Shown: positions 26,262-34,801 of the stretch, one piece after another
How the letters are laid out: each line of letters opens with the position of its first letter
Position numbering within the stretch: the first letter of the stretch is position 1
Source of the DNA: CADEEV01 sp032127875
GTDB lineage: Bacteria; Acidobacteriota; Vicinamibacteria; Fen-336
Direction of reading: 5' to 3'
DNA length: 37,210 nt
Assembly (NCBI GenBank): GCA_032127875.1
Contig: JAQBHI010000201.1
Span: 1-37,210, forward strand
Position numbers and translations under genes: made by a program
Notes under the pieces: generated by a model
The model's input: the letters and a program-made list of their open reading frames with translations, nothing else
Told to the model about the DNA's origin: nothing
Databases searched by the model: none

Positions 26262-26321
26262 ACGGAGGGGGTACGGAACCATGCACCCCCCCCGCGCCCT
26301 TCGGGCCCCCCAGCCGCTCCG

Positions 26322-26355
26322 CGCCGGAGTCAATCCGGCGCTCCGCTGCCAGCAG
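26322..26355. repeat. REP-like palindromic repeat, copy 2
   Basis: This copy matches bases 1-35. Its first half forms a perfect stem, GCGCCGGA at 26321-26328 with TCCGGCGC at 26334-26341, loop GTCAA. It lies in the 114-base gap between convergent genes (aldolase and lipid kinase), where a two-way terminator would be expected. No T-run follows on either strand. Confidence 0.4.
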
Positions 26356-26375
26356 GCCCGCGACTTCGGGGCCAA

Positions 26376-27302
26376 TCAGTCCCCGGATTCTTCGACGCGT
26401 CCAAAGGGCCCGGTCGGATCCTCCGCAGTCGCCTTCGGGACGAGGATGCGCAGCGCCTTCGGCTCGAGGCGCACGTCCGCCTGAGCGGCGGCCGCGTCGG
26501 GTTCGCCGTCGCGATGGCGGAGAAATGCGGGCGGACCGAGCAGGCGCGCCGCCGGAGCGCTGAGGTGCCGGTAGCTCCCAAGGCGCTGGATCGTTCCGAA
26601 AAACAAGTGCGCCCCATTCAGGATCGCCTGCGCTCGCGGCACGTCCTCGATGACGATCACGTCGAGCCGACCGTCGTCGAGACGCGCGCGCGGGGCGAGG
26701 ATCGCGCCACCGCCATACTGCCGGCCGTTGGCGAAGGCCACGATCAGGGCACGTCCTTCGAAACGCTCCGGCCCGGCCTCGAGCCTCCAGTTCTCCGCCT
26801 GGTAGGAAAGCACATGTTTCAGGGTCAGTCGCACGTAGCTGAAGATGCCCCGACGGCCCCCGTCGCGACCGTGCGTGTGAAAGTCGGCGCCGATCAGCGC
26901 GTCGAGGCCCGCTCCCGCCACGTTGAGGAAAGGCCGCTCGTCGAGGAAACCCACGTCCATGCGCCGGGTGACTCCGCCCGCGAGAGCAGCCATGGCGGCA
27001 GCCGGCCGGAGCGGGATGCGAAGCGTTCGCGCGAGACCATTGCCCGAGCCCACGGGCAACAGTCCGAGCGTCACCTCCGAGCCGAGCAGGCCGCAGGCCA
27101 CCTCGTTGGCGGTGCCGTCGCCGCCCGCCGCGAGGACCAACTCGCAACCCGCGCCAGCAGCTTCCTGAGCCAGTTCCCGCGCATGGCCGCTCGCGCGCGT
27201 TTCGATCAAGTCGATCTCAGGCCAGGCGCCGTCCAGGATCGCTCGGCGCGCGCGCTTGGCGGCAATCCCGGCCCGCGGGTTCAGGATGGCGCGCACCTTC
27301 AC
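26376..27302 (-). CDS. diacylglycerol/sphingosine-kinase-family lipid kinase (YegS/DgkB-like)
   Basis: The 308 residues start VRAILNPRAG, then the catalytic GGDGTANEVACG (60-71), LLPVGSGNGLAR (81-92), MDVGFLDERPFLNVAGAGLDA and a C-terminal beta domain (YGGGAILAPRARLDDGRLDV). Enzymes of this family phosphorylate diacylglycerol or related lipids and recycle them into phospholipid. Its GTG start overlaps the stop of the GT4 gene (GTGA), so it is the last gene of a three-gene operon with two glycosyltransferases. A glycolipid or LPS-linked lipid substrate is possible from context but not shown. Confidence 0.85.
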   Translation of the reverse strand: MKVRAILNPRAGIAAKRARRAILDGAWPEIDLIETRASGHARELAQEAAGAGCELVLAAGGDGTANEVACGLLGSEVTLGLLPVGSGNGLARTLRIPLRPAAAMAALAGGVTRRMDVGFLDERPFLNVAGAGLDALIGADFHTHGRDGGRRGIFSYVRLTLKHVLSYQAENWRLEAGPERFEGRALIVAFANGRQYGGGAILAPRARLDDGRLDVIVIEDVPRAQAILNGAHLFFGTIQRLGSYRHLSAPAARLLGPPAFLRHRDGEPDAAAAQADVRLEPKALRILVPKATAEDPTGPFGRVEESGD

Positions 27303-28354
27303 AGCAGTTCCGCGTAGACGTCCAAGGTCCCGTCGAGCATTCGCCCCACCGAAAAGCGCTCCTCGAAACGCCGTCGGCCTGCCGCGCCCATCGCCGCGGC
27401 TCGTTCCGGATCGAGCAGGACTTCGCAGAGGGCGTCCGCCAACTGCTGGGGCGCCTGCGCCCTGACCAGGCGGCCGGTCACGCCATCCTCGACGGCCTCC
27501 GGGATGCCACCGGCGTTCGTGGCCACGCTCGGGCGCGCGAAGTTCATCGCGTCCAGCAGACTCGTGCCGAGACCCTCGTGATGCGAGGAGAGACAGAAGA
27601 CCGTGAAGGCGGGAATCAGCCGATCCAGGTCGGTGCGAAAGCCGGCGAAGACGACGCGGTCCGCAAGGCCCAGCTCGCGGGCCCGCGACTCCAGCGAGGC
27701 CCGCAGTTCGCCTTCACCAAGGATCAGGAAGCGCGCCTCCGGAACGCGCGGCCGAGCCAGCGCGGCGGCTTCGAGCAGCGTCTGGTGATCCTTGTGGTCC
27801 GTGAGCGCCGCCACGTTGCCCACTACGGGAGCACCGGGGGGAATGCCCAGGGCCGTGAAGACCTCCCGTCCGCCGCTCTGGCCGGGCCGGTCGGGAACGC
27901 CCTCGTAAACCACGCGCGTCCGCTCCGGGGAGACGCCAGACTCGGCGAGCACCGTCGCGATGGCGCGGCTCACCGCGATCACCCGTTCGCAACGCCGGTA
28001 CTTGCCGCTCTTCGGCGGGAAGTCCACCCGGCGCGTCGCGATGCGAGGCTTTGCAGAGCGACCAGCGAGCAGCCCAGCCGAAACGGCGTGGGGATCGTGA
28101 AGCTGCACGACGTCCGGCCGAAACTCACGCGCCACGCGCCGCAGCGCGAAGATCGCCGGTGGCCAGAAATCGCCGCGAAACGGGATCTCGCGGACCGCTA
28201 GTCGCGCCTCCTGCAGGCGCGCCGCCAGCCGCCCTCCGAGGCGGCAGGCCACGAGCACCTCATGGCCGCGCGCGGCCATGCCCTTCGCAGCCAGCCACAC
28301 CTGATTCTGACCTCCGCGCCAACCCAGGGCAGAATCGACGTGAAGCACCCTCAT
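27299..28354 (-). CDS. GT4-type glycosyltransferase (GT-B fold)
   Basis: This 351-residue soluble or peripheral GT-B enzyme has an N-terminal ADSALGWRGGQNQVWLAAKGMAARGHEV-like acceptor half (about 1-165). The donor half contains VGNVAALTDHKDHQTLLEAA, FLILGEGELRASLE, VFAGFRTDLDRL and HHEGLGTSLLDAM. The usual E-x7-E sugar-nucleotide pair appears as E-x7-D. NAGGIPEAVEDGVTGRLV is typical of GT4. It overlaps its neighbours by four bases on both sides. It probably adds a core or surface sugar; donor and acceptor cannot be told. Confidence 0.88.
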   Translation of the reverse strand: MRVLHVDSALGWRGGQNQVWLAAKGMAARGHEVLVACRLGGRLAARLQEARLAVREIPFRGDFWPPAIFALRRVAREFRPDVVQLHDPHAVSAGLLAGRSAKPRIATRRVDFPPKSGKYRRCERVIAVSRAIATVLAESGVSPERTRVVYEGVPDRPGQSGGREVFTALGIPPGAPVVGNVAALTDHKDHQTLLEAAALARPRVPEARFLILGEGELRASLESRARELGLADRVVFAGFRTDLDRLIPAFTVFCLSSHHEGLGTSLLDAMNFARPSVATNAGGIPEAVEDGVTGRLVRAQAPQQLADALCEVLLDPERAAAMGAAGRRRFEERFSVGRMLDGTLDVYAELL

Positions 28355-29115
28355 CGAGGGGGCTTGGGTTGACGACCCAGCTCGGCGAGCTTCGCGAGCT
28401 TGACGAACGTGTAGTACGCGTTCAGCGTCGAGATCGTGAGACCGGCGCGGCCGAGCAGAAAGCCATGCCGCAAGAAGTAGTTCCGCACGAATGCCCAGGC
28501 CGGCCCGAGCGCCATCTCGGCAAGCCCCGCAGCGCGTCCCGCCGCGTGCGACTGGCGGGCCCAGAGGGTGGTGTAGCTGTCGATCTTGCGCAGATGCGCG
28601 GAGACGTCGTCATACGCCAGATGGCATATGGCCGCGCTCAGCCGGCCGGGCTGGCCGTCGAGGTGGACCGACTCGTGTACCAGCGAGCCCTGCCAACGTC
28701 CACGTCGGCGGTCGAAGAGGCGCGTCTGCGGATCGGGGTACCAGTCCGTGCCGCGGATCCAGCGGCCCATGTAGAAGGCCACGCGCGGGATGCGGTAGCC
28801 GGGCGGGGAGAAACCACGTGAACGCAGCGCCTCGATCTCCTGGCGCAGGAGGCTCGGGATCCGCTCGTCGGCGTCGAGGGCGAGGATCCAGTCGTGCCGC
28901 GCCGCCTCCACCGCGAAATTGCGCTGGGCCACGAAGCCTGGCCAGGGAGCGTTTACGATCACCCGCGCCCCCGCCCGCTCCGCCAACTCACGGGTCCCGT
29001 CCGTCGAACCCGAATCCACGACCACGGTCTCGTCGCAGAAGGCGACACTCTCGAGGGCGCCGGGCAGCTTGGCCTCCTCGTCCTGCGCGATGATCACGGC
29101 GGAGAGCTTCGTCAC
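28351..29115 (-). CDS. GT2-type glycosyltransferase (WaaE/KdtX-like, LPS core)
   Basis: This 254-residue GT-A enzyme starts LSAVIIAQDEEAKLPGALESV, then VVDSGSTDGTRELAERAGARV, QRNFAVEAARHDWILALDADERI (DxD-type metal site) and VAFYMGRWIRGTDWYPDPQTRLFDRRRGRW. Such enzymes, including WaaE of enterobacteria, add glucose to LPS inner-core heptose. The C-terminus has an amphipathic or membrane-associated region (GPAWAFVRNYFLRHGFLLG). The GTG start at 29115 lies 7 bases from a TATACT box, so it is leaderless. It leads the GT2-GT4-lipid kinase operon. The gmhA gene elsewhere in the window supports heptose-containing LPS. Confidence 0.88.
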   Translation of the reverse strand: MTKLSAVIIAQDEEAKLPGALESVAFCDETVVVDSGSTDGTRELAERAGARVIVNAPWPGFVAQRNFAVEAARHDWILALDADERIPSLLRQEIEALRSRGFSPPGYRIPRVAFYMGRWIRGTDWYPDPQTRLFDRRRGRWQGSLVHESVHLDGQPGRLSAAICHLAYDDVSAHLRKIDSYTTLWARQSHAAGRAAGLAEMALGPAWAFVRNYFLRHGFLLGRAGLTISTLNAYYTFVKLAKLAELGRQPKPPR

Positions 29116-29122
29116 CAGAAGG

Positions 29123-29153
29123 AGTATAGCGGCGAGCCTCGGCCGGGCCTCAA
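29123..29153 (-). promoter_or_regulatory. promoter of the GT2-GT4-lipid kinase operon (leaderless)
   Basis: On the minus strand, TTGAGG (29153-29148), a 19-base spacer and TATACT (29128-29123) precede GTG 29115 by 7 bases. It is back to back with the pyrE promoter: their -35 boxes are 11 bases apart. Confidence 0.6.
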
Positions 29154-29164
29154 AGGCGCCTAGC

Positions 29165-29194
29165 TTGCCCCGCGCGGGCGCGGGCGCATAGAGT
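29165..29194 (+). promoter_or_regulatory. pyrE promoter (leaderless)
   Basis: TTGCCC (29165-29170), an 18-base spacer and TAGAGT (29189-29194) precede the pyrE ATG at 29203 by 8 bases. With the GT2 promoter it makes a compact divergent pair in an 87-base gap. No PyrR or attenuator-like leader can exist if the start is leaderless. Confidence 0.55.
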
Positions 29195-29202
29195 CAGGCG
29201 GC

Positions 29203-29784
29203 ATGAGCGATGCCGTGCTGCAGATCTTTCGCGAGCGGAAGGCCCTTCTCGAAGGCCACTTTGTGCTCTCCTCGGGACTCCACTCGCCGGGCTATCTCCA
29301 GTGCGCTCGCGTGCTGATGGATCCGGCGCTCGCAACCCGGCTCGGCGCCGATCTCGCTACGGCCCTTCGCCCGGTGCTGTCCGGCCCGCCTGGGGTCGTG
29401 GTGGCGCCTGCGCTGGGCGGGGTTCTCGTGGGGCACGAGGTGGCTCGGGCCTTTGGGGTGCGCGGGCTCTTTGCCGAGCGGCAGGCAGGCGGCATGACGC
29501 TGCGGCGGGGCTTCGCGCTCGAGGCCGGGGAGAGTGTGATCGTGGTCGAGGACGTGATCACGACCGGGGGTTCGACGCGCGAGGTGATGGCGGCGGTCGC
29601 CGCCGCCGGGGCGAAGGTGATCGCCGTGGGAAGCCTGGTGGACCGCAGCGGCGGCGCGCTAGAACTGGGCGTGCCACGCCGCAGCCTGCTGACCCTCGAG
29701 GTGGAGACGTACGAGGCCCCGGCCTGCCCGTTGTGTGCCGCGGGCAGCCAGCCGGAGAAGCCGGGCTCGCGCGCCGCGCGCTGA
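29203..29784 (+). CDS. pyrE: orotate phosphoribosyltransferase
   Basis: PyrE makes orotidine 5'-phosphate from orotate and PRPP in pyrimidine synthesis. The 193 residues show GHFVLSSGLHSPGYLQCARVL, APALGGVLVGHEVARA, FAERQAGGMTLRRGF and the PRPP loop VIVVEDVITTGGST. The tail CPLCAAGSQPEKPGSR is typical of the shorter, CPLC-ending subfamily. It is followed 6 bases later by truA. Confidence 0.96.
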   Translation: MSDAVLQIFRERKALLEGHFVLSSGLHSPGYLQCARVLMDPALATRLGADLATALRPVLSGPPGVVVAPALGGVLVGHEVARAFGVRGLFAERQAGGMTLRRGFALEAGESVIVVEDVITTGGSTREVMAAVAAAGAKVIAVGSLVDRSGGALELGVPRRSLLTLEVETYEAPACPLCAAGSQPEKPGSRAAR

Positions 29785-29790
29785 AAGCGC

Positions 29791-30552
29791 TTGCACTACC
29801 GCATCACGCTCGCCTACGACGGGACCGACTTCGAGGGCTGGCAGGCCCAGTCGCGGACGACGCCCGCGCGGACCGTTCAGGGCGTCGTCGAAGCGGCCTT
29901 GGCCCCGCTGGCCGGCGGCGAACGCGTCAGGATCGCCGCCGCCGGTCGCACCGATGCCGGCGTGCATGCGCTCGGCCAGGTCGCCTGCTTCCGATTGGCG
30001 CGGGAGATGGCGCCGGCCGACCTGGCGCGCGCCCTCAACCGCAGGCTGCCCGACGATGTCCGGGTGCTGGAAGCAGCCGAAGCTCCGGAGGGCTTCCACG
30101 CGCGCCGGAGCGCCGCTTCGAAGCTCTACCGCTACGTACTCGACACTGAACCGCTCCAGCTTCCGACTCGCAGGCGCTACGCTGGCCACACTTCGCATCC
30201 AATCGACCGGGCGCTCGTCGCCGAGGTGGCCGCGTCCTACCTGGGGCGGCACGATTTCGCCTCGCTCCAATCCGCGGGGGGTTCGGTCAAGACCACGCAG
30301 CGGACGCTCAGCCGTTCGGAGGTCACCTGGGCAGGCACCACGCTCGTGTACGAGGTCGAGGCCGATGGCTTCCTGCGCAAGATGGTCCGGAGCCTCGTGG
30401 GTGGCCTCGTGGCGGCGGGCCGCGGCGCCACCACGCCGCAAGCCCTGAGCCGCGCGCTCGAGGAACGCGACCGGCGGGCCTGGCCCGCCCCGGCCGAGGC
30501 GCGCGGCCTCACGCTGGTGCGGGTGGACTATCCGGGCTCGGTGTTAAAATAG
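29791..30552 (+). CDS. truA: tRNA pseudouridine(38-40) synthase
   Basis: TruA converts U38-U40 of many tRNAs to pseudouridine. The 253 residues begin HYRITLAYDGTDFEGWQAQ, with catalytic Asp55 in GRTDAGVHA, then FHARRSAASKLYRY, HDFASLQSAG and GFLRKMVRSLVGGLV. The start is TTG 29791, six bases after pyrE; no ATG is available at the family start. The stop codon lies within TTAAAATAG, which may also serve as a -10 region for uppS. Confidence 0.96.
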   Translation: MHYRITLAYDGTDFEGWQAQSRTTPARTVQGVVEAALAPLAGGERVRIAAAGRTDAGVHALGQVACFRLAREMAPADLARALNRRLPDDVRVLEAAEAPEGFHARRSAASKLYRYVLDTEPLQLPTRRRYAGHTSHPIDRALVAEVAASYLGRHDFASLQSAGGSVKTTQRTLSRSEVTWAGTTLVYEVEADGFLRKMVRSLVGGLVAAGRGATTPQALSRALEERDRRAWPAPAEARGLTLVRVDYPGSVLK

Positions 30553-30575
30553 CCGCTTCGGTCTAGGCTCTCCCG

Positions 30576-31352
30576 ATGTCCCTTCAGGACCTCCTCGAAG
30601 TCGTCCCGTCCGGATCCGACGAGCTGCCGCTCGTGCGCTCGATCGACTTCGAAAAATTGCCACGTCACGTCGCGATCATCATGGATGGCAATGGGCGCTG
30701 GGCGAGGCTGCGTCACAAGCGGCGCGTCGAGGGACATCGTGCCGGCATCGCCTCCGTGCGCGACGTGGTCGAGACATCGGCGCGCCTGGGACTGCAGGTG
30801 CTCACGCTGTACGCCTTCTCCATGGAGAACTGGAAGCGCCCGAAGACCGAAGTCGCGACGCTGATGGGCCTGCTCAAGCACTACCTCCGAATGGAGCTGA
30901 ACACGCTCCTCAAGAACAACATTCGCTTCCAGGTGATCGGCCGGCCGGGCCTGCCGGGCGATGTCGCGGCCGAGCTCGACCGGGGCACGGAGCGGACACG
31001 CCACTGCACGGGCCTTCACTTCAACATCGCGCTCAACTACAGCGGGCGCGCGGAGATCACCGACGCGGTGCGTCGGCTGGTCGCGGACGCCGTGGCCGGG
31101 AAGAACGGCGCTCCGATCGAGGAAGACACCATCGCCGCGTACCTCTACACCGCCGGTCAGCCCGATCCGGACCTGCTGATCCGCACCAGCGGCGAGATGC
31201 GCATCTCGAATTTTCTACTCTGGCAGATCGCGTATTCGGAGATCTGGGTGAGCGACGTGCTGTGGCCCGATTTCCGCCGTCGGCATCTGCTCCAGGCGAT
31301 CGCGGACTACCAGAAGCGTGAGCGACGCTACGGCGGGATCGCGCCGGTTTGA
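30576..31352 (+). CDS. uppS: undecaprenyl diphosphate synthase (di-trans,poly-cis)
   Basis: UppS extends farnesyl diphosphate with isopentenyl units to the C55 lipid carrier for peptidoglycan and O-antigen. The 258 residues have catalytic Asp37 in IIMDGNGRWA, GHRAGIASVR, LTLYAFSMENWKRP, FNIALNYSGRAEI and PDLLIRTSGEMRISNFLLWQIAYSE. The N-terminus is about 28 residues longer than E. coli UppS. The stop overlaps the TTG start of cdsA (TTGA). Confidence 0.97.
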   Translation: MSLQDLLEVVPSGSDELPLVRSIDFEKLPRHVAIIMDGNGRWARLRHKRRVEGHRAGIASVRDVVETSARLGLQVLTLYAFSMENWKRPKTEVATLMGLLKHYLRMELNTLLKNNIRFQVIGRPGLPGDVAAELDRGTERTRHCTGLHFNIALNYSGRAEITDAVRRLVADAVAGKNGAPIEEDTIAAYLYTAGQPDPDLLIRTSGEMRISNFLLWQIAYSEIWVSDVLWPDFRRRHLLQAIADYQKRERRYGGIAPV

Positions 31353-32182
31353 GCGGGCTCCCGAGCGGTTTCGGCGCGAACCTCGCGCGGCGGCTGCTCA
31401 CCGCCTGCGTCACGCTGCCTGCCATTTTTGCAGCGCTCTTCTTCGGGCCGAGGCTCCTCGCGGTGGGCCTCATAGCCTGCGCGCTGCTGGTGGGTCTTCA
31501 CGAGTTCTTTGCCCTGCTCGTGGCGCGCCAACTGAAACCCATGCGGTTGACCGGTTACGGGCTCGCCGCGGCCATGTTTCTCGAGGTGGTGTATCCGGGC
31601 TGGCATCCGACTCCGATCTGGCCGCTCGCCGCCCTGCTGTTGCTCTCGGTCACGCTCCAGCGCACCCAGGCGCTCGAGGACAGCGTGCCCTCGGCCGCCG
31701 GCACGCTGCTCGGGGCCGTCTACCTGGGTGGGCTCGGCGGGACGATCGCGGCGCTCTTGCTCGTCGCTCCGGCGGAGAAGGGGGCCTGGCGTGTGGTGCT
31801 GCTGCTCGCGACCGTCATGTTCTCGGATACGGCGGCGTTCTTCGTCGGCCTCGCCGTCGGACGGCACCGGCTCGCGCCCAGCGTTTCGCCCGGCAAGACG
31901 GTCGAGGGCGCTGCAGGCGGGCTTTGCGGAGGGGCCCTGGGGGCGCTCGCCGTGCGGGCGCTCGGCCTGCCGGAGATGCCGCCCTTCGACGCCGTGGGTC
32001 TGGGCGTGCTGGTCTCCCTGATGGGAATCATGGGCGATCTCGATGAGAGCCTGCTGAAACGCTGGGCCGGCGTGAAGGACTCGGGCAGGTTGTTTCCGGG
32101 GCACGGCGGGATGCTGGACCGGCTCGACAGCCTGCTCTTCGGCGCCCCGGTCCTCTACTACTACTTCACCTATCTTTCGTAG
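31349..32182 (+). CDS. cdsA: phosphatidate cytidylyltransferase
   Basis: CdsA makes CDP-diacylglycerol, the precursor of all phospholipids. The 277-residue protein has about eight membrane helices. The signature SPGKTVEGAAGGLCGGALG and the C-terminal GDLDESLLKRWAGVKDSG then FPGHGGMLDRLDS are diagnostic. TTG 31349 overlaps the uppS stop. Its 3' end overlaps the oppositely oriented sensor gene by 17 bases. In most bacteria dxr follows cdsA directly; here the sensor gene separates them. Confidence 0.95.
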   Translation: MSGLPSGFGANLARRLLTACVTLPAIFAALFFGPRLLAVGLIACALLVGLHEFFALLVARQLKPMRLTGYGLAAAMFLEVVYPGWHPTPIWPLAALLLLSVTLQRTQALEDSVPSAAGTLLGAVYLGGLGGTIAALLLVAPAEKGAWRVVLLLATVMFSDTAAFFVGLAVGRHRLAPSVSPGKTVEGAAGGLCGGALGALAVRALGLPEMPPFDAVGLGVLVSLMGIMGDLDESLLKRWAGVKDSGRLFPGHGGMLDRLDSLLFGAPVLYYYFTYLS

Positions 32183-34709
32183 CCAGGCCGCGGCCCGGGT
32201 AGAGCTTCTGCATGCAGTCCGGGCAGATGCCGTGCGTGAAGTCCGCCTCCGTGTTTTCCCGGACGTAGGCCTCGAGCGAACCCCAGGCTCCCCTGTCGTC
32301 GCGGATCTTCTTGCAGTTCGCACAGATCGGCAGCAGGCCGTGAAGTACCTTGAGGCGCGAGACTGCCTCTTCGACGCGTCGTTCCAGCTCTTGCTCGCGT
32401 CGGCGCACGGCGCGGACGCGCAGGCGATAGGCGAGCGCTACGCCCAGCAGCAGGGTGGCCGCAAGCGAGGCGTGGAAGCGCGCGGTGCGCCACCAGTGTG
32501 CGCGAACGCGGAGCGGGACCGTCGCCTCCGATGAAAGCGGCGAGCCGACGAGCCTGGCTCGCACCCGGAACACGTAGTCGCCCGGCGGGAGCTGGGTGTA
32601 CTCCGCCTGGCGCCGCGCCCCGGAGTCCGTCCACTCGGTCTCGAAACCCTCCATCCGGAACGAGTACCGGGTGCGGGCGGGGGCCATGAAGCTGAGTGTC
32701 GCGTAGTGGAACTCGAGGCGGCGCGCCTCGGGGCCGATCTCGATCGAGGCAACCGCGACCGGCTGCCCGTCGACCAGCACCTCTTCGATCCGCGGCGGGA
32801 GCAGCCGGCGGCTCACGCTCGCCAGCAGCGGGTCGAGCACTGCCACGCCGTTCGAAGTGGGGAACCACAGCCGACCATCGGGCCCCTTCCAGACGGCAGG
32901 GCTGCCCCCACTGCACTCACGCGAGAGCATCCCGTCGCTGCGTCCGTACTGGACGGGCTCGAGCCGAGAGGCCCGCCCGGCCGCAAAGGCTTCGAGTTGC
33001 TCTCGACTCACCGAGAAGAGCCCCTGGTTGCAACTCATCCAGAGCCGGCCGCCGCCATCCTCCGCGATCGCGTAGATGACGTCGCTGACGAGGCCGTCAC
33101 GGGTTGTGAACGAGACCAGCTTGCCGTCTTTGAGCCGATTGAGCCCACCGCCGTACGTGCCGATCCAGAGCGTACCGTCGGCGTCCTCATAGAGGGATCG
33201 CACCAGATCGTGGGACAGGCCGTGCGCCCTGGTGTACGTGGCGGCGATACGGCCGGCGCGCAGCGCGGCCAGGCCGCCGTAGGTCGCCACCCAAAGTGTG
33301 CCGTCGCGCGCTTCGAGCAGACCGCGGATCTGGTTGCCGGGCAGGCCGTCCTTCGTCGTGAGGCTTCGCGCGTGGTCGCCGTCCAGGGCCACGAGCCCAG
33401 CGCCATCGGTGCCCACCCAGAATCTGCCGTCGCGAGCCTCCAGGATCGAGCGGACCGATCCGCCGGGAACTCCGGGTAGCGCCGAGAGGTTCGTCCAGAC
33501 TCCTCGTTCCAGGCGGCTCAGGCCCCGGTCGGTGCCCGCCCAGAAGCGGCCGCGTGAATCGTCGAGAAGCGCCAGCACGCGCGAGTCGTGTGGCGCGGCT
33601 GCCGCAAGCGGCGAGATGCGGCCCTCCAGCATGCGATCGATCCTGCCGTTCGCGCTCCCGATCCAGAGTCCCCCGCCGCGCGCGGGCGCCACGGTGAGGA
33701 TCTCCTCGGATGAGAGTCCCTGCAGCCGCGAGTATGTGATGACAGGGCCATCCTTGAGCTGGGAGAGCCCGCCGTTGGTCCCGATCCACAGGCTGCCTTC
33801 GGCGTCTTCCAGGAGCGAGGTGACGGTCGGGTGGGGAAGGCCCCGTGCGCTCGTGAGGGTTTCGAGGGCTCCGTCACGCAGGCGCGCCAGGCGGCTTTCG
33901 GTACCGATCCAGAGACTGCCCGTGGTGTCGCTCAGCAGCGCTGTCACGCTCTCTTTCGCGAGGGAGCCTACCGCGGGATCCAGGACGAAGCGCGACCCCT
34001 CGCGCCTCCACAAGCCCCTCTCGGTGCCGATCCACAGCCGCCCCGCGCCATCCTCGGCGATGGCAAGCACCGCCGGATTTGCGAGTCCCTGGCTGGGCAC
34101 GTGGACCGGGCGACCGTTTTGGATCTGGTCCAGGCCGCGCGAGGTGCCGATCCAGAGCCTGCCCGAACGGTCCCGGAACAAGCGGCGGACGTAATCGTCG
34201 GCGAGACCGTTCTGGGTGGTGTAGCGCGTGATCTCCCCGTCCTTGAGTCGGGCCAGGCCCGCCGAGGTTCCGATCCAGAGCGCGCCTTCGGCGTCTTCCG
34301 CGATGTCCACCACGGGCGAGGAACTGAGGCCCTTGGCGCCCAGGGCTTCGATGACGCCCGCCCTACGCCGTGCCAGCCCACCCCCGTAGGCGCCCATCCA
34401 GAGCGTGTCGTCGCGGCTCACGCGAAGGGCCTGGATGTCGTTTCCGGAGAGCCCAGCCGTGTTCGAACGATCGAAGATCCTGAAGCCAACGCCGTCAAAA
34501 CGCGCCACGCCTTCGAGGGTCGCGACCCACAAATAGCCGTCCGCGGTTTGGGCGAGGCTTTGGACGGTGTTGTTCGGCAAGCCGTCGCCGTCGCCCCAGG
34601 AGGTGATGCTGTACAGGTGGAGCGGCTTGCGCGGATCCAGCGCGGCCGCAGGGATCGGCAGGGCGAGCAGGCCCAGCGCCAGTACGGGTCGCTGCCAACC
34701 GTGATTCAT
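32166..34709 (-). CDS. double beta-propeller (Reg_prop/Y_Y_Y) sensor with Cys4 C-terminal motif, no kinase domain
   Basis: With ATG 34709 this is an 847-residue protein with a signal sequence (about 8-23, LALGLLALPIPAAA). About 14 Reg_prop repeats of the form EDxxGxLWIGTxxGLxRLxDG follow, enough for two seven-bladed periplasmic propellers. A Y_Y_Y domain (about 665-735), one membrane helix (about 746-764) and a short coiled coil come next. Where related hybrid sensors have a histidine kinase or GGDEF domain, this one has only LLPICANCKKIRDD to HGICPDCMQKLYPG (Cys796, 799, 829, 832). This Cys4 motif is often attached to sensor proteins; its function is unknown to me. ATGs further upstream give a non-signal extension and are unlikely. 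Confidence 0.85.
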   Translation of the reverse strand: MNHGWQRPVLALGLLALPIPAAALDPRKPLHLYSITSWGDGDGLPNNTVQSLAQTADGYLWVATLEGVARFDGVGFRIFDRSNTAGLSGNDIQALRVSRDDTLWMGAYGGGLARRRAGVIEALGAKGLSSSPVVDIAEDAEGALWIGTSAGLARLKDGEITRYTTQNGLADDYVRRLFRDRSGRLWIGTSRGLDQIQNGRPVHVPSQGLANPAVLAIAEDGAGRLWIGTERGLWRREGSRFVLDPAVGSLAKESVTALLSDTTGSLWIGTESRLARLRDGALETLTSARGLPHPTVTSLLEDAEGSLWIGTNGGLSQLKDGPVITYSRLQGLSSEEILTVAPARGGGLWIGSANGRIDRMLEGRISPLAAAAPHDSRVLALLDDSRGRFWAGTDRGLSRLERGVWTNLSALPGVPGGSVRSILEARDGRFWVGTDGAGLVALDGDHARSLTTKDGLPGNQIRGLLEARDGTLWVATYGGLAALRAGRIAATYTRAHGLSHDLVRSLYEDADGTLWIGTYGGGLNRLKDGKLVSFTTRDGLVSDVIYAIAEDGGGRLWMSCNQGLFSVSREQLEAFAAGRASRLEPVQYGRSDGMLSRECSGGSPAVWKGPDGRLWFPTSNGVAVLDPLLASVSRRLLPPRIEEVLVDGQPVAVASIEIGPEARRLEFHYATLSFMAPARTRYSFRMEGFETEWTDSGARRQAEYTQLPPGDYVFRVRARLVGSPLSSEATVPLRVRAHWWRTARFHASLAATLLLGVALAYRLRVRAVRRREQELERRVEEAVSRLKVLHGLLPICANCKKIRDDRGAWGSLEAYVRENTEADFTHGICPDCMQKLYPGRGLATKDR

Positions 34710-34732
34710 CCGCAGTGACACCCCGGGGCGTG

Positions 34733-34763
34733 TTGCCCCTCGCCGCGCCGGCCTGTACGATAC
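34733..34763 (+). promoter_or_regulatory. dxr promoter, with -10 region shared by the divergent sensor gene
   Basis: TTGCCC (34733-34738), a 17-base spacer and TACGAT (34756-34761) form the dxr promoter. The -10 sits in the palindrome GTACGATAC (34755-34763), which reads TATCGT on the minus strand and could serve the sensor gene. No clear -35 box supports the minus-strand use. Transcription of dxr would start near 34768, giving a leader of about 45 bases. Confidence 0.45.
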
Positions 34764-34774
34764 CAGAGTCGCGT

Positions 34775-34801
34775 CGGCCCCGAGTTTCCGGGGCCGTTTC
34801 T
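34775..34801 (+). promoter_or_regulatory. hairpin in the dxr leader (attenuator-like)
   Basis: CGGCCCCG (34775-34782) pairs perfectly with CGGGGCCG (34789-34796) around the loop AGTTTC, and TTTCT follows. On the predicted dxr transcript it would form 7 bases from the 5' end and finish 16 bases before the ATG. It could attenuate or stabilise the message. It may instead be an old terminator. No aptamer-like structure is visible. Confidence 0.4.
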
